Positions 9,316 through 17,972 of a stretch of DNA of 64,000 nucleotides are shown here, in pieces. The stretch spans positions 1 through 64,000 of the forward strand of contig NZ_FOFU01000003.1 of the NCBI RefSeq assembly GCF_900111035.1. Reading direction: 5' to 3'. This stretch comes from Treponema bryantii. GTDB taxonomy: Bacteria; Spirochaetota; Spirochaetia; Treponematales; Treponemataceae. Numbering within the stretch: position 1 is the first letter of the stretch; each line of letters starts with the position of its first letter. The notes beneath the pieces were generated by a model. It had not been told where the DNA came from and ran no database searches. It saw only the letters and a list, made by a program, of their open reading frames with translations. The translations under genes were made by a program, and so were the position numbers.

Positions 9316-9344
9316 ACCTTATCAGATATTGTTTTATCTGTCAA
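9316..9344 (-). promoter_or_regulatory. Promoter of the candidate small RNA
   Basis: On the minus strand a consensus TTGACA (9344-9339), exactly 17 nt, then TAAGGT (9321-9316). It lies just after the infA stop codon and predicts a start near 9309-9312. Confidence 0.55.
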
Positions 9345-9364
9345 CAAAGGCTGACAGCAGTTTA

Positions 9365-9583
9365 TTAGCGCTCGCGGAAAACGATACGTCCCTTGTTCAA
9401 ATCATATGGAGAAAGCTCAACTTTTACACTGTCGCCAGGAACGATTCTGATGTAGTGCTTTCTCATTTTTCCAGAAAGGTGTGCGAGAATAATGTGTCCG
9501 CCTTCAAGTTCTACGCGGAAAGTTGTGTTAGGAAGGGCCTCTTTTACTACGCCCTGTACTTCAATAGCTTCTTCTTTTGCCAT
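9365..9583 (-). CDS. infA: Translation initiation factor IF-1
   Basis: 72 aa, the exact family size. A single OB-fold (S1-like) covers the protein: [58 protein letters not shown]. It binds the 30S A site with IF-2 and IF-3 during initiation. The start is preceded by AAAGGGA. It is divergent from the DksA-like gene. A candidate small RNA begins right after its stop. Confidence 0.97.
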   Translation of the reverse strand: MAKEEAIEVQGVVKEALPNTTFRVELEGGHIILAHLSGKMRKHYIRIVPGDSVKVELSPYDLNKGRIVFRER

Positions 9584-9728
9584 AGGTTCCCTTTATAATA
9601 AAAAATTTAAAAAAATTTGCAAAAAAGAATTTGTCTTTTTGCCGATTTGCATTTATATTAGTTATTATATACAAAACAGCATAACTTGACAACACAAGTA
9701 AAAAATGGTTTTGGGAGGATTTATAAAT

Positions 9729-10085
9729 ATGGACAAAGCTTTTCTTAAAAAAATGAAGGAATATTTACTTGAACAGAGAAAAACTCTTCTTGCTTCATTA
9801 GCTGATCAGAGTGAAGATATGCGTGGCCTTATTAAAACCGTTGAATCTGGAGATGAAGCAGATGTTGCTGCTGATGTAATTGATAGAACTCTTCTTACTG
9901 CTCTTGGAACTCAGGATGCAAATAGACTTCAGCAGATTGACAGTGCTCTCGACAGAATCAATCAGGGAACTTACGGCCGCTGTGTAAAATGTGGTAAAGA
10001 AATTCCTCAGGAAAGACTTGAAGTTCTTCCTTATGCACTTATGTGTATTAACTGCGCAAGTGCACAGGAGAGAAAGAACCGCTAA
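9729..10085 (+). CDS. DksA/TraR-family zinc-finger protein
   Basis: 118 aa. Start ATG 9729 follows GGGAGG; an upstream in-frame ATG at 9705 precedes that site and is rejected. An N-terminal coiled-coil (KKMKEYLLEQRKTLLASLADQ and ANRLQQIDSALDRINQG) precedes a C4 zinc finger, CVKCGKEIP ending in MCINCA, at about residues 86-110. The family binds RNA polymerase in its secondary channel with ppGpp to reset transcription. The acidic residues at the coiled-coil tip are not clearly DxxDxA, so it may be a DksA-like rather than a true DksA. A ppGpp synthetase is also in this window (46 kb). Confidence 0.88.
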   Translation: MDKAFLKKMKEYLLEQRKTLLASLADQSEDMRGLIKTVESGDEADVAADVIDRTLLTALGTQDANRLQQIDSALDRINQGTYGRCVKCGKEIPQERLEVLPYALMCINCASAQERKNR

Positions 10086-10086
10086 C

Positions 10087-10971
10087 CTATAGTTTAATAA
10101 CAATGTTCTGTGGGTAAACAAGTTCTGTGTAGCCGGCGCGGCGGGCATTATCTGCTGCGCGGTCAAAGGCTGCATCCAGATTACTTACAGTGTGGGCATC
10201 AGAATTGATACATACTGGTACCCCGTTATTATGTAAAAGTTCCAGAAAATACTGGGACGGATATGTATCATCCATATTACCGCGGGCAATTGCCCCGGTA
10301 TTTATTTCTGTGATAACACCAGCCTTTGCAATAACCTTCGCAGTAGCTTTTAATTCATCTTTATACCAGGTATCTTCTTCATCAAAGAAATGTAAAACTG
10401 TATTTCTTATACGAATCAAATCTGAATGTGCAAGAATATCAAAGTTACCTTTCTGCAGCATTTCTCGTTCAGCTGCAAAATAATCACAAACTACCTGTTT
10501 TCCATCAATTGAGCCGTCAGCCTTTGTGTAAAAGCGTTCGATATTTTCTTTTACAATTTCTGTTTTGTGATCAACTGTGAAAAAGCCTTTGTCTGTATTG
10601 ATGTAATGCACGGCTCCAATGAGGTAATCTGGCGAGAACTCAGCGTATTTTGCTTTGTCTGGAATTGCAGTTCCATATATCGGAGAATCAAAATAATCAG
10701 CTTCAAAGCCAAGAAAAATCTTAATCTGATCTGCATATTTTGCTTTGAGGCGATTTATTTCCTGTGTATAGCTTTTTATGTTTTCAGAAGGAATGTGCCA
10801 GATACTGTCTACGGGTTTATAAAACTCAGGATTTAACGGATGAAAACAATGACTTGAAAAGCCGAGAGCTGTAAACCCTTTTTCAATGGCTGAAATTACA
10901 TGTTCTTCTGCGGTGTTTTTTCCATCGCAGAAAGTGCAATGAGTATGAAAATTAACTTTTTGTAAAGACAC
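10087..10971 (-). CDS. Histidinol-phosphatase, PHP family (HisJ/HisK type)
   Basis: Dephosphorylates L-histidinol phosphate in histidine synthesis, cytoplasmic. 294 aa. PHP metal motifs are visible: FHTHCTFCDGKN near residue 8, the GFSSHCFHP region near 38-46, GFEADYFD, GAVHYI, LAHSDLIRI and NSDAHT near the C-terminus. Translation starts at GTG 10971 after AAGGA, which overlaps the end of the response-regulator gene upstream (3-nt gap), so the two form an operon. hisB and hisG lie 8 kb away on the same strand. It converges on the DksA-like gene with a 1-nt gap. Confidence 0.88.
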   Translation of the reverse strand: MSLQKVNFHTHCTFCDGKNTAEEHVISAIEKGFTALGFSSHCFHPLNPEFYKPVDSIWHIPSENIKSYTQEINRLKAKYADQIKIFLGFEADYFDSPIYGTAIPDKAKYAEFSPDYLIGAVHYINTDKGFFTVDHKTEIVKENIERFYTKADGSIDGKQVVCDYFAAEREMLQKGNFDILAHSDLIRIRNTVLHFFDEEDTWYKDELKATAKVIAKAGVITEINTGAIARGNMDDTYPSQYFLELLHNNGVPVCINSDAHTVSNLDAAFDRAADNARRAGYTELVYPQNIVIKL

Positions 10972-10974
10972 AAC

Positions 10975-12225
10975 TTATTCCTTTGTTTTAAGAATTGAAA
11001 GACATTTCTGTATAAGAACATTTGGCTTTTGAGGTTTTACCAGATAGCTTGCAGCTCCGGCACTCAAAACCTTTACAATGATATCCTTCTGAAGACTCTG
11101 TGAATAAATAACAATTGGAGGCGAATGAGGCATTCCATGAAGTCTCTGTAAAAGAGAAAGCCCGGTCTGATCATTTAAAAGTACATCCAGCAGAATAAGA
11201 TCAAACTTTCCGTCGTCATAGTTATTTAAGAATTCCTGACCTTTTGTATATGTAAAGCAGGCAGCACCGGCCTGTTCAAAATAATTCTTTGTGATTTCCA
11301 GACTGGATTCATCACTGTCAATAATTGCAATTGTAAGAACAGTTCCAGTTTTTTGAGGTTTTCCTGAATATTCAAGCCCATCTGAAGAAAAGCGTGTAGC
11401 AATAGATGCTGAATCTTCAGCTTCGTATGAAGGGGTAAGGAAGCGGTTTGTAATAAGGTCTGAAATATCTGAAGTAACAGAGGTATCTACAAGGTCATTA
11501 AGAATTCTTGAAAGGTTAGAAGAAATTTCTACGCCGGCATAATTTGTATGTCCGTTTACAAGTTCCTTTACAAAATTACTTAGAGAAAGAATCTTAACAT
11601 TTTTTGCATGAATTTTTGAACTGGCAAGGACATTATCAATCAGAAATTCAAGGTTATAACCGTCTACAAAAGTAAGCTCAAGGTTTGTAAGCATGATGAT
11701 TACCTTAGGATTTTCCAGCTTTTCACGTTCAATCATTTCTGAAAGCTTGAACTGAAGAAGTGCTATCTTTTCACGGTTGAGTCCAAGTGCAAGTTCAATA
11801 AAGATTATGTTGTTGTTACGGTGAAGGTCCAGAATACAAGGTGTTGTATCCATTGAAAGCGGAACGCGTACAACAAGGCCGATTGATTTAAAGAACATGT
11901 CAAACTGAACAGGTTTTTCAAAGTATTTAATTACACCGTATTTTGCGTAGGCTGCGATATTTGAGCGATCCTGTTTTGGACCGGTAATGATGACAGGGAT
12001 ATCTGCACAGTTTGTATCGTGCATCTTCTTTTCAAGAAACTCCATTTCCATAGAGTTATCTTCTTCCATATCCAGAATAATCAGGTTTGGAAGTGAGGTA
12101 ATAACCTTTGTATAAATATCGCGGTTTTCCTGGGTTGTAATAACTTCAATCTGGTCTTCCGAAAGCTTCTGTTTAAGAAAATCACGGAATAACGGATGAC
12201 TGTCTGCAATCAATACCTTTTTCAT
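10975..12225 (-). CDS. Double-receiver response regulator with central STAS-like domain
   Basis: 416 aa. An N-terminal receiver (residues 1-118) has phospho-acceptor Asp52 in LIILDMEED. A central segment (about 124-255) resembles a STAS/anti-sigma-antagonist fold (FIELALGLNREKIALLQFKL, VIIMLTNLELTFVDGYNLEFL). A C-terminal receiver (about 296-416) has LILLDVLLND, a switch Ser and the conserved Lys in YLVKPQKP. There is no DNA-binding or enzymatic output domain, so output must be through protein contacts. The start lies 6 nt after a TATTAT box and lacks a ribosome-binding site. It is co-transcribed with the histidinol phosphatase. Confidence 0.82.
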   Translation of the reverse strand: MKKVLIADSHPLFRDFLKQKLSEDQIEVITTQENRDIYTKVITSLPNLIILDMEEDNSMEMEFLEKKMHDTNCADIPVIITGPKQDRSNIAAYAKYGVIKYFEKPVQFDMFFKSIGLVVRVPLSMDTTPCILDLHRNNNIIFIELALGLNREKIALLQFKLSEMIEREKLENPKVIIMLTNLELTFVDGYNLEFLIDNVLASSKIHAKNVKILSLSNFVKELVNGHTNYAGVEISSNLSRILNDLVDTSVTSDISDLITNRFLTPSYEAEDSASIATRFSSDGLEYSGKPQKTGTVLTIAIIDSDESSLEITKNYFEQAGAACFTYTKGQEFLNNYDDGKFDLILLDVLLNDQTGLSLLQRLHGMPHSPPIVIYSQSLQKDIIVKVLSAGAASYLVKPQKPNVLIQKCLSILKTKE

Positions 12226-12320
12226 ACTTATATAATAACATAGATTTTTCTAAACGAAAAGTGAGATTTTTTTTGATTCATGTTATAATAAATTTGATTA
12301 TCGTGTAGGATATACTAACC

Positions 12321-12959
12321 ATGAAACCGTTTGTGAAAAACATCCTTTTCTGTGTAATTGCAATACTTGGAGATCTTTTTACATCATTTATGGCTTATAA
12401 ATTGCAGTTGCCATGTTTTCTTGATACAGAATTTGCTGTTGCAATAACACTTTATATGGGTCTTATTCCCGGTCTTATAGTTGCTGCGAGTTTTAATCCG
12501 CTGATGATTGTCTTGCTGTGCCGGTATACAGGTACTCCTTTTTCTTTTTATGATTGCCTTTATGCAATTTGTGGAATGCTGATTGTATTTGTTACCTGGC
12601 TATTTTCCAGAAATAAAAGAGAGTTCCTGTACAGTCGTATTATGACTGTTTTATATCTTTTGATTATTGTTGTAGTCTCTTCTGTTTTCAGTTTTACTTC
12701 TGCAAGTTTACTGGATACATTTGTGCTTCCTCTTTTCCAGACTTCAACAGGCTTTTCTGCTTTTGATAATTTTTCAGAGGTTATGCGTCAGTTGAAAATG
12801 GGAACTTTCTTTTCATATCTGGTTCCCCGAATTCCTTTAACTGTAAATGACCGTCTTATCTGTACTTTCGCTGGCTTTGGACTTTACCGCCTGCTTGTAA
12901 AACTTGACGATTTTCAGTTTGCAAAGTTCCGACAGACTAATATTACAGCAGAAGAATAA
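12321..12959 (+). CDS. Integral membrane protein, function unknown
   Basis: 212 aa with five or six hydrophobic helices: residues about 6-27, 40-70, 75-95, 105-130 and near the C-terminus around NDRLICTFAGFGLYRLLVKL. The topology resembles small ECF-transporter substrate-binding (S) subunits or the membrane part of a sensor, but I do not recognise a family signature. A TATAAT box lies about 30 nt upstream. It is divergent from the response regulator and is followed by an inverted repeat, then groEL. Confidence 0.75.
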   Translation: MKPFVKNILFCVIAILGDLFTSFMAYKLQLPCFLDTEFAVAITLYMGLIPGLIVAASFNPLMIVLLCRYTGTPFSFYDCLYAICGMLIVFVTWLFSRNKREFLYSRIMTVLYLLIIVVVSSVFSFTSASLLDTFVLPLFQTSTGFSAFDNFSEVMRQLKMGTFFSYLVPRIPLTVNDRLICTFAGFGLYRLLVKLDDFQFAKFRQTNITAEE

Positions 12960-12965
12960 GAATAC

Positions 12966-12993
12966 GAATTTCCTTGCCGTTTGGCGGAAATTT
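12966..12993. promoter_or_regulatory. Inverted repeat upstream of groEL
   Basis: GAATTTCC and GGAAATTT flank an inner GCC-GTTT-GGC hairpin, with a 2-nt bulge. It could be a terminator for the membrane-protein gene or an operator in the groEL promoter. It is not a CIRCE element (TTAGCACTC-N9-GAGTGCTAA), which I looked for and did not find. Confidence 0.45.
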
Positions 12994-13047
12994 CTATATT
13001 TTATACTATAAGATTAAATTTTAAACTAATAAAAGAGGTATATAGAA

Positions 13048-14673
13048 ATGGCAAAACAGTTATTGTTTAGTGAAGATGCTAGAAAAAAGCTTTTGAGTGG
13101 CGTTGAGCAGATTTCGAAAGCTGTAAAGACAACTCTCGGACCTTGTGGACGTATGGTTATGATGGACAAGAAATACGGTTCACCAGTAATTACAAAGGAC
13201 GGTGTTTCTGTAGCAAAGGAAATTGAACTCCAGGATCCTTATGAGAATATGGGAGCTCAGTTCGTACGCGAAGTAGCAAGCAAAACTAACGATGATGCCG
13301 GTGATGGTACAACTACTGCAACTGTTCTTTCTTACGCACTTGTACGCGAAGGAATTAAATCTGTAGCCGCTGGTATGAGACCAATCGAAATTAAGCGCGG
13401 TATGGATAAGGCTGTTAAACTTGCAGTTGAAGAAATCAAAAAGAATGCAAAGCCTGTAAAGGGCGCTGATGATATTACAAACATCGCAACAATTTCTGCT
13501 AACAACGATCCAGAAATTGGTAAGATGCTTGCTGACGCTATCGAAAAGGTAGGAAAAGACGGTGTTATCACTGTAGAAGAATCAAAGAACATGGAAATGA
13601 CTGTTGATACTGTAGAAGGTATGCAGTTTGACCGCGGATATATTTCTTCTTACTTTGTAACAGACCGCGAGCGCATGGAAGCTGATTTTGATGACGCTTA
13701 CGTTTTGATTTACGACAAGAAGATTTCTGCAATGAAGGATCTTCTTCCAATTCTTGAAAAGGTAGCAAACGCTGGTAAGGCTCTCGTAATCATCTGTGAA
13801 GATGTTGAAGGTGAAGCTCTTACAACTCTCGTTTTGAACACAATCCGTGGAACAATCAAAGTTTGTGCTGTTAAGGCTCCAGGCTTTGGTGACCGCAGAA
13901 AGGATATGCTCCAGGATATCGCTATTTTGACTGGTGGTACTGTAGTTTCTGAAGAAGTTGGACTTAAGCTTGAAACTTGCGGAACTGAAGTTCTTGGTAA
14001 GGCTAAGTCTATTAAGATTGACAAGGACAACACAACAATCGTTGGTGGTGCCGGAGCTTCTAAGGCTATTAAAGACCGTGTTGCAGAAATCAAGACTGCT
14101 ATCGAAAAGTCTACATCATCTTACGACAAGGAACAGCTCCAGAAGAGACTTGCTAAGCTCGCTGGTGGTGTTGCTGTAATCAACGTTGGTGCTAACACAG
14201 AAACTGAAATGAAAGAAATGAAGTTCCGTGTTGAAGATACAATCGCTGCTACACGTGCCGCTCTTGAAGAAGGTATCGTATCTGGTGGTGGACTTGCACT
14301 CATCGAAGCTTCTAAGGCTTTGAACGAAATCCCAGCTGACCTTACAGAAGATGAAAAGGTTGGATTTAAGATTGTACGCCGCGCTCTTGAAGAACCAATG
14401 CGCCAGATTGCAGAAAATGCTGGTCTTGACGGAAGCGTAATTGCTGAACGCGCTAAGACAGAAAAGAAGGGTATTGGTTACAATGCTCGCACTGGTGAAT
14501 GGGTAAATATGCTTGAGGCCGGAATCATCGACCCAGCTAAGGTTACCTGCTCTGCTTTGAAGAACGCAGCATCTGTAGCAGGAACTCTCCTCACAACAGA
14601 ATGTGCAATTACTGATATTCCTGAACCTAAGGCTCCTGCTGCCCCAGCTCCTGATATGGGCGGTATGTATTAG
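13048..14673 (+). CDS. groEL: Chaperonin GroEL (Hsp60)
   Basis: 541 aa, the normal size. It forms the double-ring ATP-driven folding chamber with GroES. Motifs seen: [19 protein letters not shown] for nucleotide binding, [22 protein letters not shown] with the catalytic Asp, GFGDRRK, and the C-terminal end APDMGGMY, a short version of the GGM tail. The start follows AGAGG. No groES gene is adjacent, unlike the usual groESL operon. No CIRCE element precedes it; an unrelated inverted repeat does. Confidence 0.97.
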   Translation: MAKQLLFSEDARKKLLSGVEQISKAVKTTLGPCGRMVMMDKKYGSPVITKDGVSVAKEIELQDPYENMGAQFVREVASKTNDDAGDGTTTATVLSYALVREGIKSVAAGMRPIEIKRGMDKAVKLAVEEIKKNAKPVKGADDITNIATISANNDPEIGKMLADAIEKVGKDGVITVEESKNMEMTVDTVEGMQFDRGYISSYFVTDRERMEADFDDAYVLIYDKKISAMKDLLPILEKVANAGKALVIICEDVEGEALTTLVLNTIRGTIKVCAVKAPGFGDRRKDMLQDIAILTGGTVVSEEVGLKLETCGTEVLGKAKSIKIDKDNTTIVGGAGASKAIKDRVAEIKTAIEKSTSSYDKEQLQKRLAKLAGGVAVINVGANTETEMKEMKFRVEDTIAATRAALEEGIVSGGGLALIEASKALNEIPADLTEDEKVGFKIVRRALEEPMRQIAENAGLDGSVIAERAKTEKKGIGYNARTGEWVNMLEAGIIDPAKVTCSALKNAASVAGTLLTTECAITDIPEPKAPAAPAPDMGGMY

Positions 14674-14677
14674 TAGA

Positions 14678-15388
14678 TTACCGGCAGATTTTAATACCTG
14701 CCGAAATCAACAATGCCTGTGCGGAACCGTCGCTTATGAGACCTCCCGCAGGCAGATAAATATTCAATGTTGGCCCCGCCTTTAGCTGCGGGGTCAAATT
14801 ATATAGCCAGCTACCACCCAAAGTAAGGTAGAGCCAGCGCAAATTTCCCCAGAAATAACTGTTTATTTTTTTTACATCACTGCCGGCACTTCCTGACCAG
14901 CCGGAATCTCCTTCCTTCACACCAGGTGAAAGAATCCCGAATCTCATGAAAATTCCAAGCCCTGCAGTAATTTGAAAATTGCTGTTGGAAAGATAAATTG
15001 AATAAACTGCCGGAATATTCAGCATGAATGAAAGGGTAGTTGTAGTACGGTTTTCTATCTCAGCAGGCAGAGCCTTATCTTCATATAAAAGATGATGCAT
15101 CATAAAAAAGCTTAAGGTTGGCTGAATGGCAAACACTGAATGTTCCGGCCAGAGAAAACCTACAGAAATAGGATAAACTACAGGAGAAGGTGCACTTACA
15201 AGTTTGCTTTCTGTATTTATATAAATGCCAGGTTCAAATTGAAGGACAAAATCTGCAGGTTGAATGGATTTTGCAGTTTCTTCTGAAGAAGAAATATCTG
15301 CCGGAACTTCTGACTCTTCTTGAGCAGAAATTGAAGACAGCAGAAATAAACTTGCAAAAATCAAAAGGATTTTTCTAATAGGTTTCAC
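14678..15388 (-). CDS. Predicted outer-membrane beta-barrel protein
   Basis: 236 aa with a signal peptide (MKPIRKILLIFASLFLLSSIS, cleavage after AQ). The body alternates hydrophobic and polar residues with aromatic girdles (YPISVGFLWPEHSVFAIQPTL, FWGNLRWLYLTLGGSWLYNL) and ends in ISAGIKICR. This fits a small outer-membrane barrel. I do not recognise the family. It is the last gene of a three-gene reverse-strand operon with two lipoproteins and converges on groEL with a 4-bp gap. Confidence 0.7.
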   Translation of the reverse strand: MKPIRKILLIFASLFLLSSISAQEESEVPADISSSEETAKSIQPADFVLQFEPGIYINTESKLVSAPSPVVYPISVGFLWPEHSVFAIQPTLSFFMMHHLLYEDKALPAEIENRTTTTLSFMLNIPAVYSIYLSNSNFQITAGLGIFMRFGILSPGVKEGDSGWSGSAGSDVKKINSYFWGNLRWLYLTLGGSWLYNLTPQLKAGPTLNIYLPAGGLISDGSAQALLISAGIKICR

Positions 15389-15396
15389 AAATACCT

Positions 15397-16584
15397 CTAA
15401 ATCATTCTGCTGTAAAGGGTTCTTTCAAGATTTACCTGAAGGAAGCCGGCACGTCCTGTTTTATAGAACGAAGATTCTTCCCATGCTGCATAAAGAGTTG
15501 TTCCTGAAATTACAAAATCAGAATATATAAAACCTACAGGAAGCTTTGGAAGCCGAATTGCAACAGCTTTCCCACTGCGAAGAATATGTTTTCCTGGAAG
15601 TGCGCCCTCTAGGAAAAGAGTTCCATCTTCAAACAAAGCAGCGCTCCAGTTTGCAGAAAGAATAGCCTTTGCGTTAAGTTCTTTTTCTTTTGAGTTTGTT
15701 ACTGTATTTTCATAAATACGAGGTGAACTGCCGCCTGCATTTTTTACTTCGATTATAAAAGGAAGTTTTGTATCAAAACCTGAAAGCAGTTTTTTAATTC
15801 TATCTGGAGCATCAGTATAATTGTGATGTACTCTGCAGCTTCTGAAAAAATCAGCATCGCATTCTTCAATATCAATCTTACCTTCTGCAGTTGAAGGTGA
15901 AAGGGCGAGAAGTGGGATTAAAGGTTTGAATCTGATATAAGAAAATTCATTTTTAATATCTGAAATAGTTTTTATACTGCAGCACCATTCAAGTCCATTC
16001 CAGTAAAAATCTGTTACTTCAGAATTTGTTTTGTCTGTGATGTTATTACAATTCAGAATAGGATATGAAATCTTTGCATGTGAATCAAACTGTAAAAGGA
16101 AAAGATGTGATGAACTGTCGTTCTTATAATCCGGTGCAAGAATTGTATCATTGAAGAATGCACTTTTATAAACTGAGTAAACCGGAACATTGTTCAGAAA
16201 AACAAGATTTCCTGCAGTTCGGTCTGTAAATAAACTTGCATCCTGTGAAAGAGTAATTGCTTCATCATTAAAGGAAAGAATGCCAAGACGGTTCACAACA
16301 GCAAAGGCTTTTGATTCAGAATATTGTGTACATGCCTCGTTATTTGCAGAAGAGATTCTTATGCTTTCTGTCCAGGGCTTTTGAGCCTGCAGAGGTGCAT
16401 TCTGCGGGCGGTCTACAAAATGGTAAGTATAGTTAGAAAAATAATACCATGCATGATTTGTTTTTGTGATTTCAACAGTGATTGCATTCTGAACTGGAAT
16501 CTGAGCAGTTTTTTTCTTACAGCCACAGACAAAAAGAGAAACAGAGAAAATGGTGAACAATAATGCCAGTTTAAAAATTTTCAT
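15397..16584 (-). CDS. Predicted lipoprotein, function unknown
   Basis: 395 aa. The signal peptide MKIFKLALLFTIFSVSLFVCGC ends in a spirochaete-type lipobox, with Cys20 or Cys22 as the lipidated residue, followed by a Lys-rich stretch. The rest looks like a beta-strand repeat protein with possible propeller blades (NRLGILSFNDEAITLS, EDGTLFLEGALPGKHIL). It overlaps the upstream lipoprotein by 4 nt (ATGA), so the two are translationally coupled. Function unknown; the operon suggests an envelope complex with the barrel protein downstream. Confidence 0.72.
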   Translation of the reverse strand: MKIFKLALLFTIFSVSLFVCGCKKKTAQIPVQNAITVEITKTNHAWYYFSNYTYHFVDRPQNAPLQAQKPWTESIRISSANNEACTQYSESKAFAVVNRLGILSFNDEAITLSQDASLFTDRTAGNLVFLNNVPVYSVYKSAFFNDTILAPDYKNDSSSHLFLLQFDSHAKISYPILNCNNITDKTNSEVTDFYWNGLEWCCSIKTISDIKNEFSYIRFKPLIPLLALSPSTAEGKIDIEECDADFFRSCRVHHNYTDAPDRIKKLLSGFDTKLPFIIEVKNAGGSSPRIYENTVTNSKEKELNAKAILSANWSAALFEDGTLFLEGALPGKHILRSGKAVAIRLPKLPVGFIYSDFVISGTTLYAAWEESSFYKTGRAGFLQVNLERTLYSRMI

Positions 16585-17447
16585 ATATCTTCAATGTATA
16601 TCGGCAGATAAATATGCTCAAGTGATATATTTTTTGCGCTTTTACAGGTGATGTAAAGTGCGTATTTATTGCCGTCGCCTATTATTATGGGGGAATTTTT
16701 CATAACAGTAAACTGATTTTTTTGCTCTATACAGAAATTTTCAGGAATAAAAGAGGAAAGAAGGGGAGAATCTGAGGTTATAAAGGAATTTTTAAGCTGA
16801 TCGGTCGTTATAGAAAGTATTCCCGCAGGTGTAAGCAGAGAGGATTTAAAACTATGTGAACTGACGGCTTCAAGAACAGGCGACTCTGGAATAAGCCAGG
16901 GATTATAAAAGATTTCTGAGTCGATATGGATTTTCTGTTCGATAGATGTCTGTGCTTTTCTCCAATTAAAGGTGCATATGAGATATTCAGTATCAATTTG
17001 AGACAATCCCTCTGTGTTACAGCGCTTAAAAAGTTTTTGCATAAGATTTGCAAGATATCCCTGTTCCCAATTTAGTGTGGGCGCAGTGTTTGATGAGGAG
17101 TCTTCTGAAAAAGGATACATATAGCCGGCCGGCTTAAAATAGTCACTCTCGCTTCCGTCATAAAGCAGCGTTATCGGCTTTGCGGTTATGCAGAGTGGAC
17201 GGTTCTTTTTGATTTGAACAGATATTTGTGATTGCGCTGAATAAAAAGATTTCTGAAACCCGGCTCCGGCAATCTGGATATACCAGTGGGAAAGTTGAGG
17301 ATAGTGGTCAGTGTAACAGCCATCTGGAGGCCAGTCTGGTAAACTGATTTCCAGAGTTTCTTCCGCCGGTTGTGTCATTGCCTGTGAACAGGAACTGGTT
17401 GCGAGCACCAGAGTGAAAATCATAGTATAAAAAATCAAATTTCTCAT
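16581..17447 (-). CDS. Predicted lipoprotein, function unknown
   Basis: 288 aa. The signal peptide has the lipobox LATSSC (Cys about residue 20). After it come LEISLPDWPPDGCYTDHYPQLSHWYIQ and further beta-rich segments. No known domain is recognised. It is the first gene of the three-gene envelope operon (17447 down to 14678). A -10-like TATTTA lies 6 nt before the start and no ribosome-binding site is evident, so this may be another leaderless start, with a weak -35. Confidence 0.72.
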   Translation of the reverse strand: MRNLIFYTMIFTLVLATSSCSQAMTQPAEETLEISLPDWPPDGCYTDHYPQLSHWYIQIAGAGFQKSFYSAQSQISVQIKKNRPLCITAKPITLLYDGSESDYFKPAGYMYPFSEDSSSNTAPTLNWEQGYLANLMQKLFKRCNTEGLSQIDTEYLICTFNWRKAQTSIEQKIHIDSEIFYNPWLIPESPVLEAVSSHSFKSSLLTPAGILSITTDQLKNSFITSDSPLLSSFIPENFCIEQKNQFTVMKNSPIIIGDGNKYALYITCKSAKNISLEHIYLPIYIEDI

Positions 17448-17522
17448 ACTATATAAATAGTATCAGATAGAAGTTTTTAGGAAGTTTTTAGAGAGAAAAA
17501 TGATTTTTTTGAGATTTTCCGG

Positions 17523-17972
17523 CTATTCGAATTTAGCGATTTCTGACTGACAAAGCTGATCACAGATTTCGTTGTATTCGATTCCTGCATGGCCTTTTAC
17601 CCAGTTCCAGGTTACATTGAGACCAGCGTTGAGACTGTCGAGCTGTACCCACAGGTCCTGATTTTTTACAGGCTTTTTATCGGCAGTTTTCCAGCCCTTT
17701 GCTTTCCAGCTTTTTATCCAGGTTGTGATTCCGTTTTTTACATACTGACTGTCGATGTTTACAGTAACATGGCTGCCTGCAAAATCGGGAGTGTTGTGAA
17801 CTACGGTGAGAGCTGTAATTGCTGCCATAAGTTCCATGCGGTTGTTTGTTGTCATTTTTTCACCGCCGGAAAGCTGCTTTGCAACTCCGTCTGCAATTAC
17901 AACAATTCCCCAGCCACCAGGGCCAGGATTTCCGTGGCATCCGCCATCTGTGTATATGGTTATTTCTTTCAT
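17523..17972 (-). CDS. rnhA: Ribonuclease HI
   Basis: Cleaves the RNA strand of RNA-DNA hybrids. 149 aa. The catalytic carboxylates are visible: IYTDGGCHGNPGPGGWG (Asp8), MELMAAITAL (Glu about 47), VNIDSQYVKNGI (Asp about 73), and the final Asp in EICDQLCQ, preceded by the WVKGHAG active-site loop. Its start overlaps the stop of the SGNH hydrolase gene by one base (TAATG), so the two form an operon. Confidence 0.95.
   Translation of the reverse strand: MKEITIYTDGGCHGNPGPGGWGIVVIADGVAKQLSGGEKMTTNNRMELMAAITALTVVHNTPDFAGSHVTVNIDSQYVKNGITTWIKSWKAKGWKTADKKPVKNQDLWVQLDSLNAGLNVTWNWVKGHAGIEYNEICDQLCQSEIAKFE

Noticed and set aside
9022-9364. T-box riboswitch for tyrS
   Set aside because: No conserved T-box sequence (GGTGGNACCGCG-like) or specifier loop with a Tyr codon is visible; the terminator there belongs to the upstream transcript.
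12960-13047. CIRCE operator before groEL
   Set aside because: The TTAGCACTC-N9-GAGTGCTAA pattern is absent; only an unrelated inverted repeat is present.
14770-14797. Hairpin GGCCCCGC/GCGGGGTC as groEL terminator
   Set aside because: It lies within the coding sequence of the convergent envelope gene, about 100 bp after the stop, and has no T-run.
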